From Conchocele bisecta (taxonomy: Eukaryota; Mollusca; Bivalvia; Lucinida; Thyasiridae), in contig CM055275.1 of the NCBI GenBank assembly GCA_029237695.1, positions 86,540,433 through 86,604,432 on the forward strand: 64,000 nt of DNA, written 5' to 3'. This document shows, piece by piece, positions 22,011 through 32,640 of the stretch (positions are counted from its first letter, which is position 1; every line of letters starts with the position of its first letter). The position numbers were made by a program, and so were the translations under genes. The notes below the pieces were generated by a model. That model was not told the origin of the DNA and did not search any database. It saw only the letters and a program-made list of their open reading frames with translations.

Positions 22011-22720
22011 ATAAATAAACCGTTAAGGGGGTTGATAAATAAACCGCGAGGAGGGAGGGTTGATAAATAAACCATGACGTGGGTTGATAAATAAACCATG
22101 ACGGTGGGGTCGATAAATAAACCGTGACGGTGGGGTCGATAAGTAAACAATGACGGTGGGGGTTGATAAATAAACCGTGAGGAGGGGTGTGATAAATAAA
22201 CAGTGACGGTGGGGTCGAGAAATAAACCGTTTCTGGAGGTCGATAAATAAACCATGACGGGTGGTTGATAAATAAACCGTGATGGGGGATTGATATATAA
22301 ACCATGACGGGGGTTAATAAATAAACCGTGACGGTGGGGTCGATAAATAAACCGTGATTGGATCGATAAATAAACCGTGAAGGGGGTTGATAAATAAACC
22401 GTGAGGGGGGTCGATAAATAAACTATGGCGGATGGTTGATAAATAAACAGCAACGGTGGGGTCGATAAATAAACCGTGAAGGGGTCGATAAATAAACCGT
22501 GAAGTGGGTTGATAAATAAAGCGTGACGGGGTCGATAAATTATCCCCGATGAATAAACCGTGACTGGGGGTCGATAAATAATGCGTGACGGAGAGGGGGG
22601 GTCGTTAAATAAACCATGATGGGGGTTGATAAGTAAACCGTGACGGGGGTTGATAACCATGACTGGGTTGATAAGCCATGACGGGGGGGGGGGGTCGATA
22701 AATAAAGCATGACGGGGGGG
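22010..22720. repeat. About 25-bp minisatellite, near 28 copies
   Basis: The unit is GTTGATAAATAAACCGTGAC plus a G-rich tail of variable length (GGGGG, GGTGGG, AGGGGG). The G-run length varies from copy to copy, as expected from slippage. Frames on the - strand that repeat VYLSTP or NPRHGLF are products of the repeat. Confidence 0.95.
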
Positions 22721-22734
22721 GGCTACCTACCATA

Positions 22735-22960
22735 CCGCCTGTGCAAATCTTGCCAATAGGTGTTGATTTATTTACTTCACAATACTTGAATATTGTGCTC
22801 GAAATCGAGAAGCTTGATTGGCTGAGCCTGAGCTGTTCTACATATCAGGGTCTGACAATCAAACGGCTTGATTGCGAGTACATGTATATGTATATGTTGC
22901 CAATATATGCTCAGAAACGTTGATAATCTTGGCAAGATAAACGCAGGCGGTTGTGTATAC
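22735..22960. mobile_element. Family B palindromic element, copy 2
   Basis: Shares TTTACTTCACAATACTTGAA, TTGATTGGCTGAGCCTGAGC and the GGCAAGATAAACGCAGGCGG end with the other copies. The palindrome is degraded in the middle. Confidence 0.75.
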
Positions 22961-23059
22961 ATGTATATTATATTTGTTGTAACCCTCAAATTACTACTAA
23001 CTAGCAATACATGTAATATGCCGTTGTCACACACATATTTCTCAAGTATTTAGTGGGTG

Positions 23060-23465
23060 GTTGGTTGGGAGCACGTGACGGTAATTCAACGATCGGGGTT
23101 CATCCTTACCGATATGCCGACTTACATGGTTTGGCCCTCGTGTATATTTTCGGTCTTCTGATACTTGAGAGCTAAATCATGTTATACCCCATTAAACAAG
23201 TAATACGATTATTGCTGATCATATTACTTTTGGAATTGGAACTAAGTGACTTTGGTGTGGAATTGACATGGCACCAGGTAAGGATATTCTAATTTCAGGG
23301 CTGAACATTCAGTTCTTGATTTTGGGAATTTCCCTCATTATGGACAGGTTAAATACGGGATAGTTCAACCCGTTGGCCCGGCCTTAAATGACCTCAGCTT
23401 TTGATAGACCGTTAAACACCAACTATCAATCGATCAATCAATTTCAAAGTATTGAAAACATAAAC
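23060..23465 (+). repeat. Tailed retroposon-like repeat, copy 1
   Basis: Shares with 47080-47505 the blocks GGTTTGGCCCTC, GATTTCAGGGCTGAA-type, TTCTTGATTTTGGGAATTTC and a 3' end GTTGATAGACCGTTAAACAC followed by a short simple tail (CAATCAATC). A third, truncated copy is at 25110-25180. A fixed 3' end with a variable simple tail suggests spread by reverse transcription (SINE-like). No clear tRNA head in this copy. Confidence 0.65.
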
Positions 23466-23479
23466 ACCGGAATTCTTTG

Positions 23480-23740
23480 TTTTATTAATTCGTTCCCACG
23501 AAATAACAATTCGTTCCCTCAATTCAACAATTCGTTTCCTCGAATTAACAATTCGTTCACACGATATAACAATTAACAATTCGTTCCCGTGGGAACGAAT
23601 TGTTATTTCGTGGGAAAGAATTGTTAAATTGAGGGAACGAACGAATTGTTAAATTGAGGGAACGAATTGCTATTTCGTGGGAACGAATTAATAAAAAAAA
23701 AAAATTCTACGTCCCATGCGGGGCTCCGTACATTTCCGTC
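23480..23740. repeat. Family F foldback array, copy 3
   Basis: Units AACAATTCGTTCCC plus a spacer run to the centre TTCGTTCCCGTGGGAACGAA near 23590, then inverted units, an A-rich tract, and the border read from the other strand (CGTCCCATGCGGGGCTCCGT). Confidence 0.9.
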
Positions 23741-23800
23741 CGTACTTGGTCGTGCTGTTGAATGAAAGTAAACGCCCAATCAATCATATAAAGGTTGAGT

Positions 23801-24309
23801 TTAAAGGTACATTCCCACTCAGTAGGCACAACAAGTTCTTTATATCAGAGACAAATCTGAGACATTTACTGGCAAAATAAACATTCGTTCACCATGATTA
23901 CCCACGTATTGATTGGCATTATTATACATTTAATATCAGATGAAAATTTCCACACTGACAACAGGGGCGATAACCGTGTTTCCTTAAAATGTTAACGGAC
24001 ATTATTATTTATTATCTGTTTTTTTATGCGCAATGATCATATTTTATAATCTGTCGAAAATATTATTTTTTTCAGGTGGCGCATTTAATTAGTATGAATA
24101 ATTAAAAAATGGCATGCCTCATTTGCATAATAAAATAGCCTGATACCACCGCACGTCACTATCAGTAAAATATTTATTACTAAATGATTATATCTGTATA
24201 GCTGGAACTCGTAATTTTTAGAACTGGTGGAATAGTGACACAAATATACACTTATTTAATTCCTATAAAAAAACATTTTGTGCCTCCTGAGTGGGCATGT
24301 ACCTTTAAC
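23801..24309. mobile_element. Family D inverted-repeat element, copy 1
   Basis: Ends TTAAAGGTACATTCCCACTC and GTGGGCATGTACCTTTAA are inverted repeats of about 30 bp. The interior is AT-rich, non-coding, and shared with 26331-26843 and 30629-31140 (for example CATATTTTATAATCTGTCG, ATGCCTCATTTGCAT). TTAA at both edges would fit piggyBac-type targeting; not proven. Confidence 0.85.
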
Positions 24310-24940
24310 CTTATCACACTATAGAGAGACTAAAACTGTATGCAAGATCAAGGTGTATGATCACGTGGTACTAACAACAACAACAAGTACCGATTCAAAG
24401 TACGTATTCTTTTATATTGTCCTTATTACGTAACGGATTTTGATGTAATATGTAATAGACACGGAAATCGATTGTTCGCAAAAACGACATAAGTCTGTGC
24501 CAAACTCCCTAGACCACCAACTGCAGCTCATGAAGACGCGTTTGCTGCGCCATATTTCATCAAAATCCGTTGCATATTAAGGAAAATATCAAATAATACT
24601 TACATTGTAGTGCCTCCTGAGTGGGCATGTACCTTTAACCTTATCACACTATAGAGAGACTAAAACTGTATGCAAGATCAAGGTGTATGATCACGTGGTA
24701 CTAACAACAACAACAAGTACCGATTCAAAGTACGTATTCTTTTATATTGTCCTTATTACGTAACGGATTTTGATGTAATATGTAATAGACACGGAAATCG
24801 ATTGTTCGCAAAAACGACATAAGTCTGTGCCAAACTCCCTAGACCACAACTGAGCTCAATGAGACGCGTAAATGCTGCGCCATATTTCATCAAAATCCGT
24901 TGCATATTAAGGAAAATATCAAATAATACTTACATTGTAG
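24281..24940 (+). repeat. 330-bp near-identical tandem duplication
   Basis: 24281-24610 and 24611-24940 are the same except for a cluster of single-base indels near 24520/24850 (CCACCAACTGCAGCTCATGA against CCACAACTGAGCTCAATGAG). The unit begins inside the right end of family D and covers most of a family C element. Either very recent or an assembly error. Confidence 0.9.
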
Positions 24941-24984
24941 TGGGCGACGTTGATGTTGTTGTAACCACGTGATCATGCCCCTTG
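24349..24984. mobile_element. Family C inverted-repeat element, copy 1 (internally duplicated)
   Basis: Starts CAAGGTGTATGATCACGTGG and ends CCACGTGATCATGCCCCTTG. Contains TCGCAAAAACGACATAAGTC and TTACGTAACGGATTTTGATG as in the copies at 29843 and 46612. No coding capacity. Confidence 0.85.
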
Positions 24985-25575
24985 AAGATCACTTACACAA
25001 ATTCTGGAGTGTCCGGTTAGAGATTATGTGGAGGAAACCAGCGTAGATTACAAACATGTGGGAAATCAATCCTTGTCTGATATATATTTTTCTGTAAAGG
25101 TTCAGTGGGATGGTTTAACCCGTTGGACCGGTCTGAAATGACCTTAGCTGTTGATAGACCGTTAAACACCAATAATTAATCAATCATTCTCTGACTTTTT
25201 GCGGGTTTATAAACATACTTTTTTGACAATGTCACCATCCCTGTCGCGCTTTATCCAACTGTGAATTGTCGAGTTAGCCCCCTTTTCCACTGGCCCCGTA
25301 TACCACTTGTAGTCGCGTTTTAATTTGAATTACTGTAGACTCTATACAAATTGTATACAATTGTCCATACATGGTGTACGGTTGAATGTAAGATTTATAA
25401 CTCGGCACATCGAGGTAAGCCATATTAAACTTCCTTAACACGCATATTCAGTTGTGTAAATTTCCTTCACGTCTCTTGTGGCACCTCGGGCCGTTGTTTT
25501 AAGCAGTATATGTGATAAATTGACGTACGTAGCAGCCAGCGTTAATCTTGCCCTGTAGCCGATTTCATCAAAATT
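24985..25575. other. No gene seen; truncated retroposon copy at 25110-25180
   Basis: GGTTTAACCCGTTGGACCGG to TAGACCGTTAAACACCAAT repeats the 3' end of the 23060 repeat with the tail AATTAATCAATCA. The rest is unassigned. Confidence 0.5.
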
Positions 25576-25855
25576 TCAAAGTATACTTATCTAGCAAAGT
25601 TTACTTTGAGGGAGTAATCATTTATTTTTCCGGAAATGCATTACTTCCTATAGAACTAACGACTGCATATATTTGATGATTAAACGTATGCAGAATTATT
25701 ATAATACTGAAGATATTACATTATCACAGCCATTGTAAAAAATGGCTGTGATAATGTAATAAATTCAGTATAATAATAAAAAAAAAAAACTATCCTTAAA
25801 TTGAAGATTTCTCCCTCAAAGTAGACTGCTAGATAAGTATACTTTGTAATGTTTG
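25575..25855. mobile_element. Family E foldback element, copy 1
   Basis: Ends CAAAGTATACTTATCTAGCA and TGCTAGATAAGTATACTTTG are inverted repeats, with ACTTTGAGGGAG on both sides. The centre is TTACATTATCACAGCCAT then ATGGCTGTGATAATGTAA. A second copy is at 52680-52890, a fragment at 51447-51505. Confidence 0.9.
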
Positions 25856-25867
25856 TGAAATAGGCTA

Positions 25868-26055
25868 CAGGTGTCGTCGTTTCTGAACATATATCGGCAA
25901 TATCAACGCGGAATCAAGCAGTTTGATTGGCTGTGTCTGAGCTGTAGCACAGCTCATGCTCAGCCATTCAAGCTGTTTGCGTTCAAGCACAATATTCAAG
26001 TATTTTATAATGAAGAAATTTATAAATATTGGCAAGAATAATGCAGGCGGTGGCG
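25868..26055. mobile_element. Family B palindromic element, copy 3
   Basis: Most regular copy: TTTGATTGGCTGTGTCTGAG, then CAGCTCATGCTCAGCC, then AATATTGGCAAGAATAATGC and AGGCGGTGGCGTG. The start has the inverted form (CATATATCGGCAATATCAACG). Confidence 0.8.
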
Positions 26056-26330
26056 TGAAACTGTCAAACGTGTTTAGTAGCGACATCGGTTGTTGAAATT
26101 GTCACTGGTAGATGCTGGACATTTTAAGAAGCACGACTGATGAAACAAATGCCGTGCTGTACGTTATAATAGCGATGTTAGTTGTCGGAATTTGCAAAAG
26201 TTCGCTGGTAGATGCTGATGAACGTTGTAAACAACAGGAGGGATGACAAGTAGACGAATAACTGTTCAACCTCTTAGTTAACAACGATATCAGTTTTTGA
26301 ATTTTGCGATAGGTCACTGGTTGCTGCTGG

Positions 26331-26843
26331 ACATGCCCACTCAGTAGGCACAAAATGCTCTTTATAGGAATTTAATAAGTGTATCACTGTGTCAGTATTC
26401 CACCATTTGTAAAACTTACGAGACTCAGTGCTCGCTATACAAATATAATCATGTAGTAATATTTATTTTACTGATAGTTACTCGCGGGGGTATAAGGCTA
26501 TTTTCATATGCAAATGAGGCATGATATTTTTTAATTATTTATACTAATTAAACGTGTCACCTGAAAACATAATATTTTCGACATATTATAAAGTATGATC
26601 ATCGCACATCAAAACATAAATACAGATAATAAATAGTAATGTCAATTAACTTTTTAAGGAAACACGATTATCGCCCCTGATACATATATCAGTGTGGACA
26701 GTTACGGCTGATGTACAATGTATAATAATGCCAATCAATACGTGGGTAATTGTGAATGAATATCTATTTTGCCAGAAAAGTCTCAGATGATGTCTCTGAT
26801 ATGAAGAACAGTTTGTGCCTACTGAGTGGGCATGTATTTTTAA
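26331..26843. mobile_element. Family D inverted-repeat element, copy 2, inside the array
   Basis: Ends ACATGCCCACTCAGTAGGCA and TGCCTACTGAGTGGGCATGT. The array unit resumes directly after it (TTTTTAAGAAGCAGGAGGA), so the element is younger than the array. Confidence 0.88.
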
Positions 26844-26964
26844 GAAGCAGGAGGAATATAAAAAAAGACTGGTGATAAAGTGTCACGCGTGTTAATAGCG
26901 ATATTGGTTGTTGGAATTTACTGTGCACCGCTAGCAGACAACTAAACATTGTAGGAAGCAGGGA

Positions 26965-27175
26965 CCCGTTTCACTAAACTTCGTACGACTAAACTGTTCG
27001 TAAGTGCAAATTTAGGATCGTCTGGAAATTTCAATTGATGGGTTTACATTTATTGAGCATAGGCTGCATACTACTATGCAGCCTATGCTCAATAAATGTA
27101 AATCCATTAATTGTTTACAAGAAAACATTGCTAATGTGAAATGTACAGACTGTTATAACTTTGCCCAGGAGGGGT
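26965..27175. mobile_element. Family A inverted-repeat element, copy inside the array
   Basis: Left end ACCCGTTTCACTAAACTTCG, centre ATTGAGCATAGGCTGCATA mirrored by TATGCAGCCTATGCTCAAT. The right end is truncated or diverged (AAGAAAACATTGCTAATGTG onward). Confidence 0.85.
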
Positions 27176-27588
27176 GATACATTGACGTAACACTTGGTGA
27201 TATTCGTTGTTGGAATTTGCTTCACACCACTTGTAGATCCTGGACGTTGTAAGAAGCTGGCGAGATAAAAACAAAAGACTGATGTTGTACGTATTATAAC
27301 GATATCGTTTGTCAGAATCTGCTGCTCACTACTGATAGATCCTGGACGTTTTCAGGAGCAGGATGGATAACATGTTCATGCCAAGCTGCTATACGTGTTA
27401 ATAGTGAGTTAGGTCGGTGGAATTTACTACGCACCGCTTGTAGATCCTGGACGTTATCAGGAGCAGGATGGATAACATATTCATGAAAAGTTGCTCTACG
27501 TGTTAATAGTGATTTCGGTCGGTGGAATTTTCAGCGCACCGCTTGTAGATCCTGGACGTTTTAAAATAATAGTTGGAGGGATTCAAAA

Positions 27589-29748
27589 ATGGCTGGTAAA
27601 GCAGTGTACGTGTTGATAGCGATATCGGCTGTCGGAATGTTCTCGTCGCATGTAGATGCCAGCAGGTGCAGTAAGGGGAAGTATGCATGTGGGGACGGGA
27701 ACTGTTGTTGTAAAGGAACAACGGCGGATTGTCACAGCGGTCAGTTGTCGGAGATTCCTGACGTGCCCGCCAATACTACAATACTTCAGTTCAACGGCAA
27801 TCGCCTCGTGAACATTAGCCGAGACACGTTCCGGTATCTTACTAAGCTTAAACTAAGCGAACTTCACTTGAGTGATAACGAAATAGAGGACGTATACGCT
27901 GATGCGTTTATCGGGTTGTTCGATTTGTCGTGTCTGGATATGAGTAAAAATGTGAAGATAAACAAGACCGCTTTGAGTATAGCTTTCAACAGTATACAGA
28001 CGAAGAAGAAGCTAGAACTCAATCTGAATGAGATAATGATTTCCGACGAAATGCATGAAGAATTTTTTGAGGGCTTATCCAACATAAGCCTCACGAAACT
28101 ACGACTTGAGAACAACCTGCTGAAAACGTTCAACGAACGTGCGTTTGAAAATCTGAAATACCTTCAGACGTTATGCTTGAGTGGTAACAGAATCACTGAC
28201 GTTACCGGTTACTCAACCATTGGTCTACGAAGCCTGAACAAGTTGTCACTGGTCGGTAATGAATTCGGGAAGTATCCACCATCACTGTGCAGACGGAACC
28301 AGACAATGTCCACATACCCGAGACTAACGAAGCTGGATCTTCGCAAGAACCGGATTAGTATAATTCCATACGGCAACTGGTCGTGTTTACAAAGGTTGAA
28401 AACACTCTACTTGGACGAAAACATCATAGAAACGATACAGGATAATGTGTTCACGCCGCTGACGTCTTTGGAGATTCTAAGCCTATCTGGAATGTTGATG
28501 AAGTTACGAACAGTAGAACCTAATGCGCTGAACAGTACATCCCTTCAGGAGTTGAATTTAAACAACAACGGAATGAAATTCACTAAAAAGCAATCTAAGT
28601 CGATGAATATATTTAAAGCGTGTCCGAACCTTCTGAAATTGCATTTATCTCACAATAGCTGTGCGAAGCTTAATGATCCAGCGTTTACCGAACTGTTGTC
28701 TCCGCTTGTGAATCTTGAGTACTTGGAGGGCGTGGCTCTTAAGCTGAAAGTGTTCCCGTCTGGACTCCTACAACGTTTACCTAAACTCCGAGTGCTGAAC
28801 TTTGACGGCAATAAAATTTACACCTGGAATCGCTCCACGTTCGAAAACGTCACCGAACTGCGCAACCTCAGTCTCCAAGGCAACAATATTAAGACGCTAA
28901 CCGCCGAATAATTCCCGGAAGATCTACAGACATCATTGGAACAGCTGAGTTTGGCGGACAATCCGTTCGCATGTACGTGCGACAACCTCTGGTTCCGAAA
29001 CTGGATCGACGAAAGGGTAACGAAGAAGGCGGTGAATCTCACGAGCTGGCCGCGGAGGTATAAATGCTCCACACCGCCCAAATGGCACAATAAGTTCCTC
29101 AAATATTACCGACCCACACTGGACTCGTGTAGAAGTCACGACCAGATGATTATTGTTTACACGTCAATTGGTTCGTTCCTGTTGGTGTTTACAATAGTTT
29201 TCTTGATCGTGTACCGCCAGCGGTGGTATATTCGTTACTGGGTGTACAAACTGCGTCGTCAACGCAATGGAAACAATGACTCGTTGACAAATAATGAGGA
29301 AAATGTGGATGAACAACCCTATGACGCCTACGTCATCTATAATAACGAAGATGTTCCATTTGTCCGCCAACACTTGATCAAACTCGTAGAAGAGAAAAAC
29401 AGCATGCGACTTTGCATACGGCATCGAGATTCACCCGTAGGGGGCGCTTTGGTGGACAGATTCGTCGACGATATCTATGCCAGTCGCTGCATCATCGCTG
29501 TCATCTCACAGCACTTCATCGGCGACCCCTGGTGTCAGTTTCAACTCGACGTGTCATTGCGCCGCCAGGTGGAGCTACGGCGGAACTGTCCGCTGCTGGT
29601 GGTGATGGACAGTATCGACTTCAAGACACTGAGTAAGACCTGGTGTGTGATCCTCACTAAGACCCCCACGGCCGACGGGTGTGTCGATGAGAGCGATATC
29701 AGATACACCGTGTTTGAGCAGAAGCTGATTCAGACGCTAGCGAAATAG
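27589..29748 (+). CDS. Toll-like receptor, single exon, with one in-frame stop
   Basis: One frame of 719 codons broken only by TAA at 28909-28911 (codon 441). ATG at 27589, hydrophobic signal peptide (residues 1-22, VYVLIAISAVGMFSSHVDA), a cysteine-rich LRRNT (residues 25-48), about 13 leucine-rich repeats (for example LTKLRLENNLLKTF, LKTLYLDENIIETI) to codon 440, then LRRCT (NPFACTCDNLWFRNW), a transmembrane helix (residues about 523-545) and a TIR domain (from YDAYVIYN near residue 584). TIR box 2 is RDSPVGG, not the usual RDxxPG. Toll-like receptors bind microbial ligands outside and recruit TIR adaptors inside the cell. The stop would release a soluble 440-residue ectodomain. TAA differs from CAA by one base. 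It may be a pseudogene, a null allele, an error or real. Confidence 0.93.
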
Positions 29749-29842
29749 TAGAATGATGTCGCTTAATTATATTAACATGTATATTTATTTTATTATACTA
29801 TTATATAATGGTCAAAAATCCCATATTGATATTTTAATTTAC

Positions 29843-30258
29843 AAGGTGTATGATCACGTGGTACTAACAACAACAACAAGTACTGAAACTTCCAGAATCC
29901 ATCCGATTCAAAGTACGTATTATGTTATATTGTCCTTATTACGTAACGGATTTTTATGAAATATTGCGCATCAAACGCGTCTTGTTAAGCTGCATACGGT
30001 GGTCTCTGTACTTTGGCCCAAACTTCTGTCGTTTTTGCGAAAACCGACACGGAAATCGATTCTTCGCAAAAACGACATAAGTCTGTGCCGAACTCCCGGG
30101 ACCACCAAAGGCAGCTCATGTAGACGCCATATTTCGTCAAAATCTGTTTCATATTAAGGAAAATATCAAATACTACTACTTTTGGAGTGTGCAAGATTTC
30201 CACACTTTCAGCCAATGTTGTTGTTGTTGTTATAACCACGTGAGCATGCACCTTGATT
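29843..30258. mobile_element. Family C inverted-repeat element, copy 2
   Basis: CAAGGTGTATGATCACGTGG to CCACGTGAGCATGCACCTTG, 416 bp. The central inverted repeat includes ATCGATTCTTCGCAAAAACG. It starts 95 bp after the receptor stop codon, so it may lie in the 3' UTR. Confidence 0.9.
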
Positions 30259-30628
30259 TAACATATGTTGATATAATCATCACCGTATATAACAGTCATG
30301 GTTCACATATTTAATTTTTAATAAATTAATTTTGAGCGAGTACTATCAAAATAGAAATTAGATATTAAAAAATAAGTATGTGACTCATAAATATCTGATT
30401 AATATCAAATATCATCAATATCTTATTATTTGGCCCACCCCGTGGCATACACATCTTCGTTTAAATGTAGCGCCGCCACTAAACGCGACATAGTATAATA
30501 CCAGGCTAGAATATTTTGGCTATAAAACGCTAGGAATTCCTGCTGGGCTCCTACCGTTTTCTAGTCGCGCCTGACAAACTTGATATCAAAATGCATCATC
30601 ATTGTATTATATTTATCACGAAATGTTG
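30259..30628. other. No gene seen
   Basis: AT-rich up to about 30430, then a mixed segment with no recognised repeat. Confidence 0.4.
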
Positions 30629-31140
30629 TAAAGGTACATGCCCAGTCAGTATATAATAAGTTTATAATTGTGTCACTATTCCACCAGTTCTAAAAATTAC
30701 GAGTACCCGCTATACAGATACAATTATTTAGTAATATTTATTTTACTAATAGTGACTTGCTGTGTTATGAGCCTATTTTCATATGCAAATGAGGCATGAT
30801 ATTTTTTTAATTATTTCTACTAATTAAATGTGTCACCTGAAACTATAATATTGTCGACAGATTATAAAGTATGATCATTGCACATCCAAAAAAAAAAAAA
30901 AAAAAAAAAAGAAATCCAACCATAAGTACAGAAAATAAATAGTAATTTCCGTTAAAACTTTCAGGAAACACGGTTATCGCCCCTCATATCAGTATGGAAA
31001 TTTACGCCTGATATAAAATGCCAATCAATACGTGGGGTAATGGTGTATGCATGTTTATATGGTCAGAAAATGTCTTAGATCGGATGATATCCCTGATATA
31101 AAGAACAGTTTGTGCCTACTGAGTGGGGATGTACCTTTAA
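30629..31140. mobile_element. Family D inverted-repeat element, copy 3
   Basis: TAAAGGTACATGCCCAGTCA to TACTGAGTGGGGATGTACC. Contains an A run of 21 at 30890-30910. Interior collinear with copy 2. Confidence 0.88.
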
Positions 31141-32365
31141 TGTACAAACTGAGGAAGTAGTATGTGGGTAGCATTGAACAGAATACGGACGTGCTTACGC
31201 TGCGTAATTAACGCAGAATACGACATTCTGTAGTCAGTCGGCGAGTATTCGGTCAATCTCGCGTGCATGAGTCGAGAACGTGAGAATGTAAAGTGGTCAG
31301 AACTGGACACCATACCTGGCACATGTTCCAAACAAAATGGGGATATTATAGGGATAAACTGGGTTATTAGGACCCAGGACTAAACGACTTTTTTTTTAGA
31401 ATTATTTGGAGTATTATTTTAAATGTCCAACCATACTGGATGAAGGCGGAACGCTTGAAGGTATTCAGCCAGTATTATTAAACTTTTAAAAGTTAATATC
31501 CCTTATAACGTAGCAAAAAATGTTCCCAATGCACATGTGCATTATATTTATTACGTTTAACATTAAAATCAGTGAGCAGACGTAATTTAGAAATAATAAA
31601 ACATGCCAACGGCATATATACCATCGCTGTGGTGGTTATATCATAAACATGCGCATGAAATCTTAAGCCAATCGCTCATACAGTAAGCAAGGCATATGAT
31701 AATGGAGAACCGCTCACACATCTAATGAACGTGACATCAATCAAAGTTATTTTACCTTAGGCACTAGGGAGCATGGGTGGGGCGGGGAATGAACATATGA
31801 ATGATGAACACGCACATGAAGTTTCAAGCCAATCGCCCGTACACTAACGTTATAGGAGAATGGAGAAAAGCGTACACATCTACTAATTGGTAAATATCAC
31901 AGATAATTGACCTTCACCTTGGGCAAAAGGGAGAATGGGTGGGGCAAGGGTGAAAATATGAATGATGAGTTTATAGGAGAATATTTTACTTATTTCAAGC
32001 CGAAAATTGTTTTCAGAGATAAATGTATTATACGATTCAGAAAACTGTAACAACAGTCATCAAACAAGTAAAGTATCGAGGTGTCCGAAGCCACGTACAC
32101 TGTGCCAATGGGTTCGATCCCGCATTTAACCTGCTGTATTCGGTGGAGGGAGGGGGCGGGGTAAATCTCAAAATCATAACATCGGAAAAAGTATATATTC
32201 AGCCTTGAAAATAGAATATCCTGACCTGGGGCCAGATCCATAGCACACCGAAATCACTTGGCACCTTCCCATAAAAAATAGAATTAAAAATAATCGTATT
32301 ACTCTTACAATGCGCATAACCAGATTCAACCGTCACACGTATGCCACAAGATGTTGCAAACGCTA
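31141..32365. other. Non-coding; degenerate tandem repeat of about 160 bp near 31640-31960
   Basis: GCGCATGAAATCTTAAGCCA, CACATGAAGTTTCAAGCCAA and shared TGGAGAA and GAGCATGGGTGGGGC-type blocks show two to three diverged units. The rest holds only short frames without recognised motifs. Confidence 0.5.
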
Positions 32366-32640
32366 GTTATTTTTCAGTATGCTAATGCACTCTATAAATA
32401 TCACGCACTCTGATTGGCTGATGGTCATACATTACACTGTGCAGGTATATCATTGTTGCTTTTTGCAGCTCAACTATGCAAATTGCAACTTTATGACAGT
32501 ATTTTCACTACTCAATTTGAAAATCAATGCGTATTTTCACATTGGTGTGAGTATTTTGTACTCCCACTTTTGATAATCGGTGCGTATTCTGCTAAAATAA
32601 GTGCGTAAAATACGCCAATACTGAAGTACTGATCTCCTAG
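32366..32640. mobile_element. CGTAAAATACGCCAATAC-type element, copy 1
   Basis: Shares CTATAAATATCACGCACTC with 36313-36400 and the block TCAATGCGTATTTTCACATT to TGCGTAAAATACGCCAATAC with 37200-37360 and 48420-48590. Short frames inside are not genes. Confidence 0.7.

Larger units (their letters stand above)
26056..27588 (+). repeat. Tandem array of decayed signal-peptide units upstream of the receptor
   Basis: Eight diverged units of about 100-115 bp share TACGTGTTAATAGYGATWTC, GTNGGAATTT and GTAGATCCTGGACGTT. Unit anchors (GTAGAT or equivalents) fall near 26107, 26213, 26325, 26930, 27233, 27347, 27443 and 27552. The ninth unit is the first 80 bases of the receptor gene (TACGTGTTGATAGCGATATC ... 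GTAGATGCCAG), which encode its signal peptide. Units keep a hydrophobic reading such as LLYVLIVISVGGIFSAPLVD, but stops or out-of-frame ATGs prevent simple expression. Two elements (families D and A) have inserted between units. Confidence 0.85.

Noticed and set aside
21932..22660. 242-codon frame on the - strand
   Set aside because: It is made by the 25-bp minisatellite; indels in the G runs shift its frame again and again.
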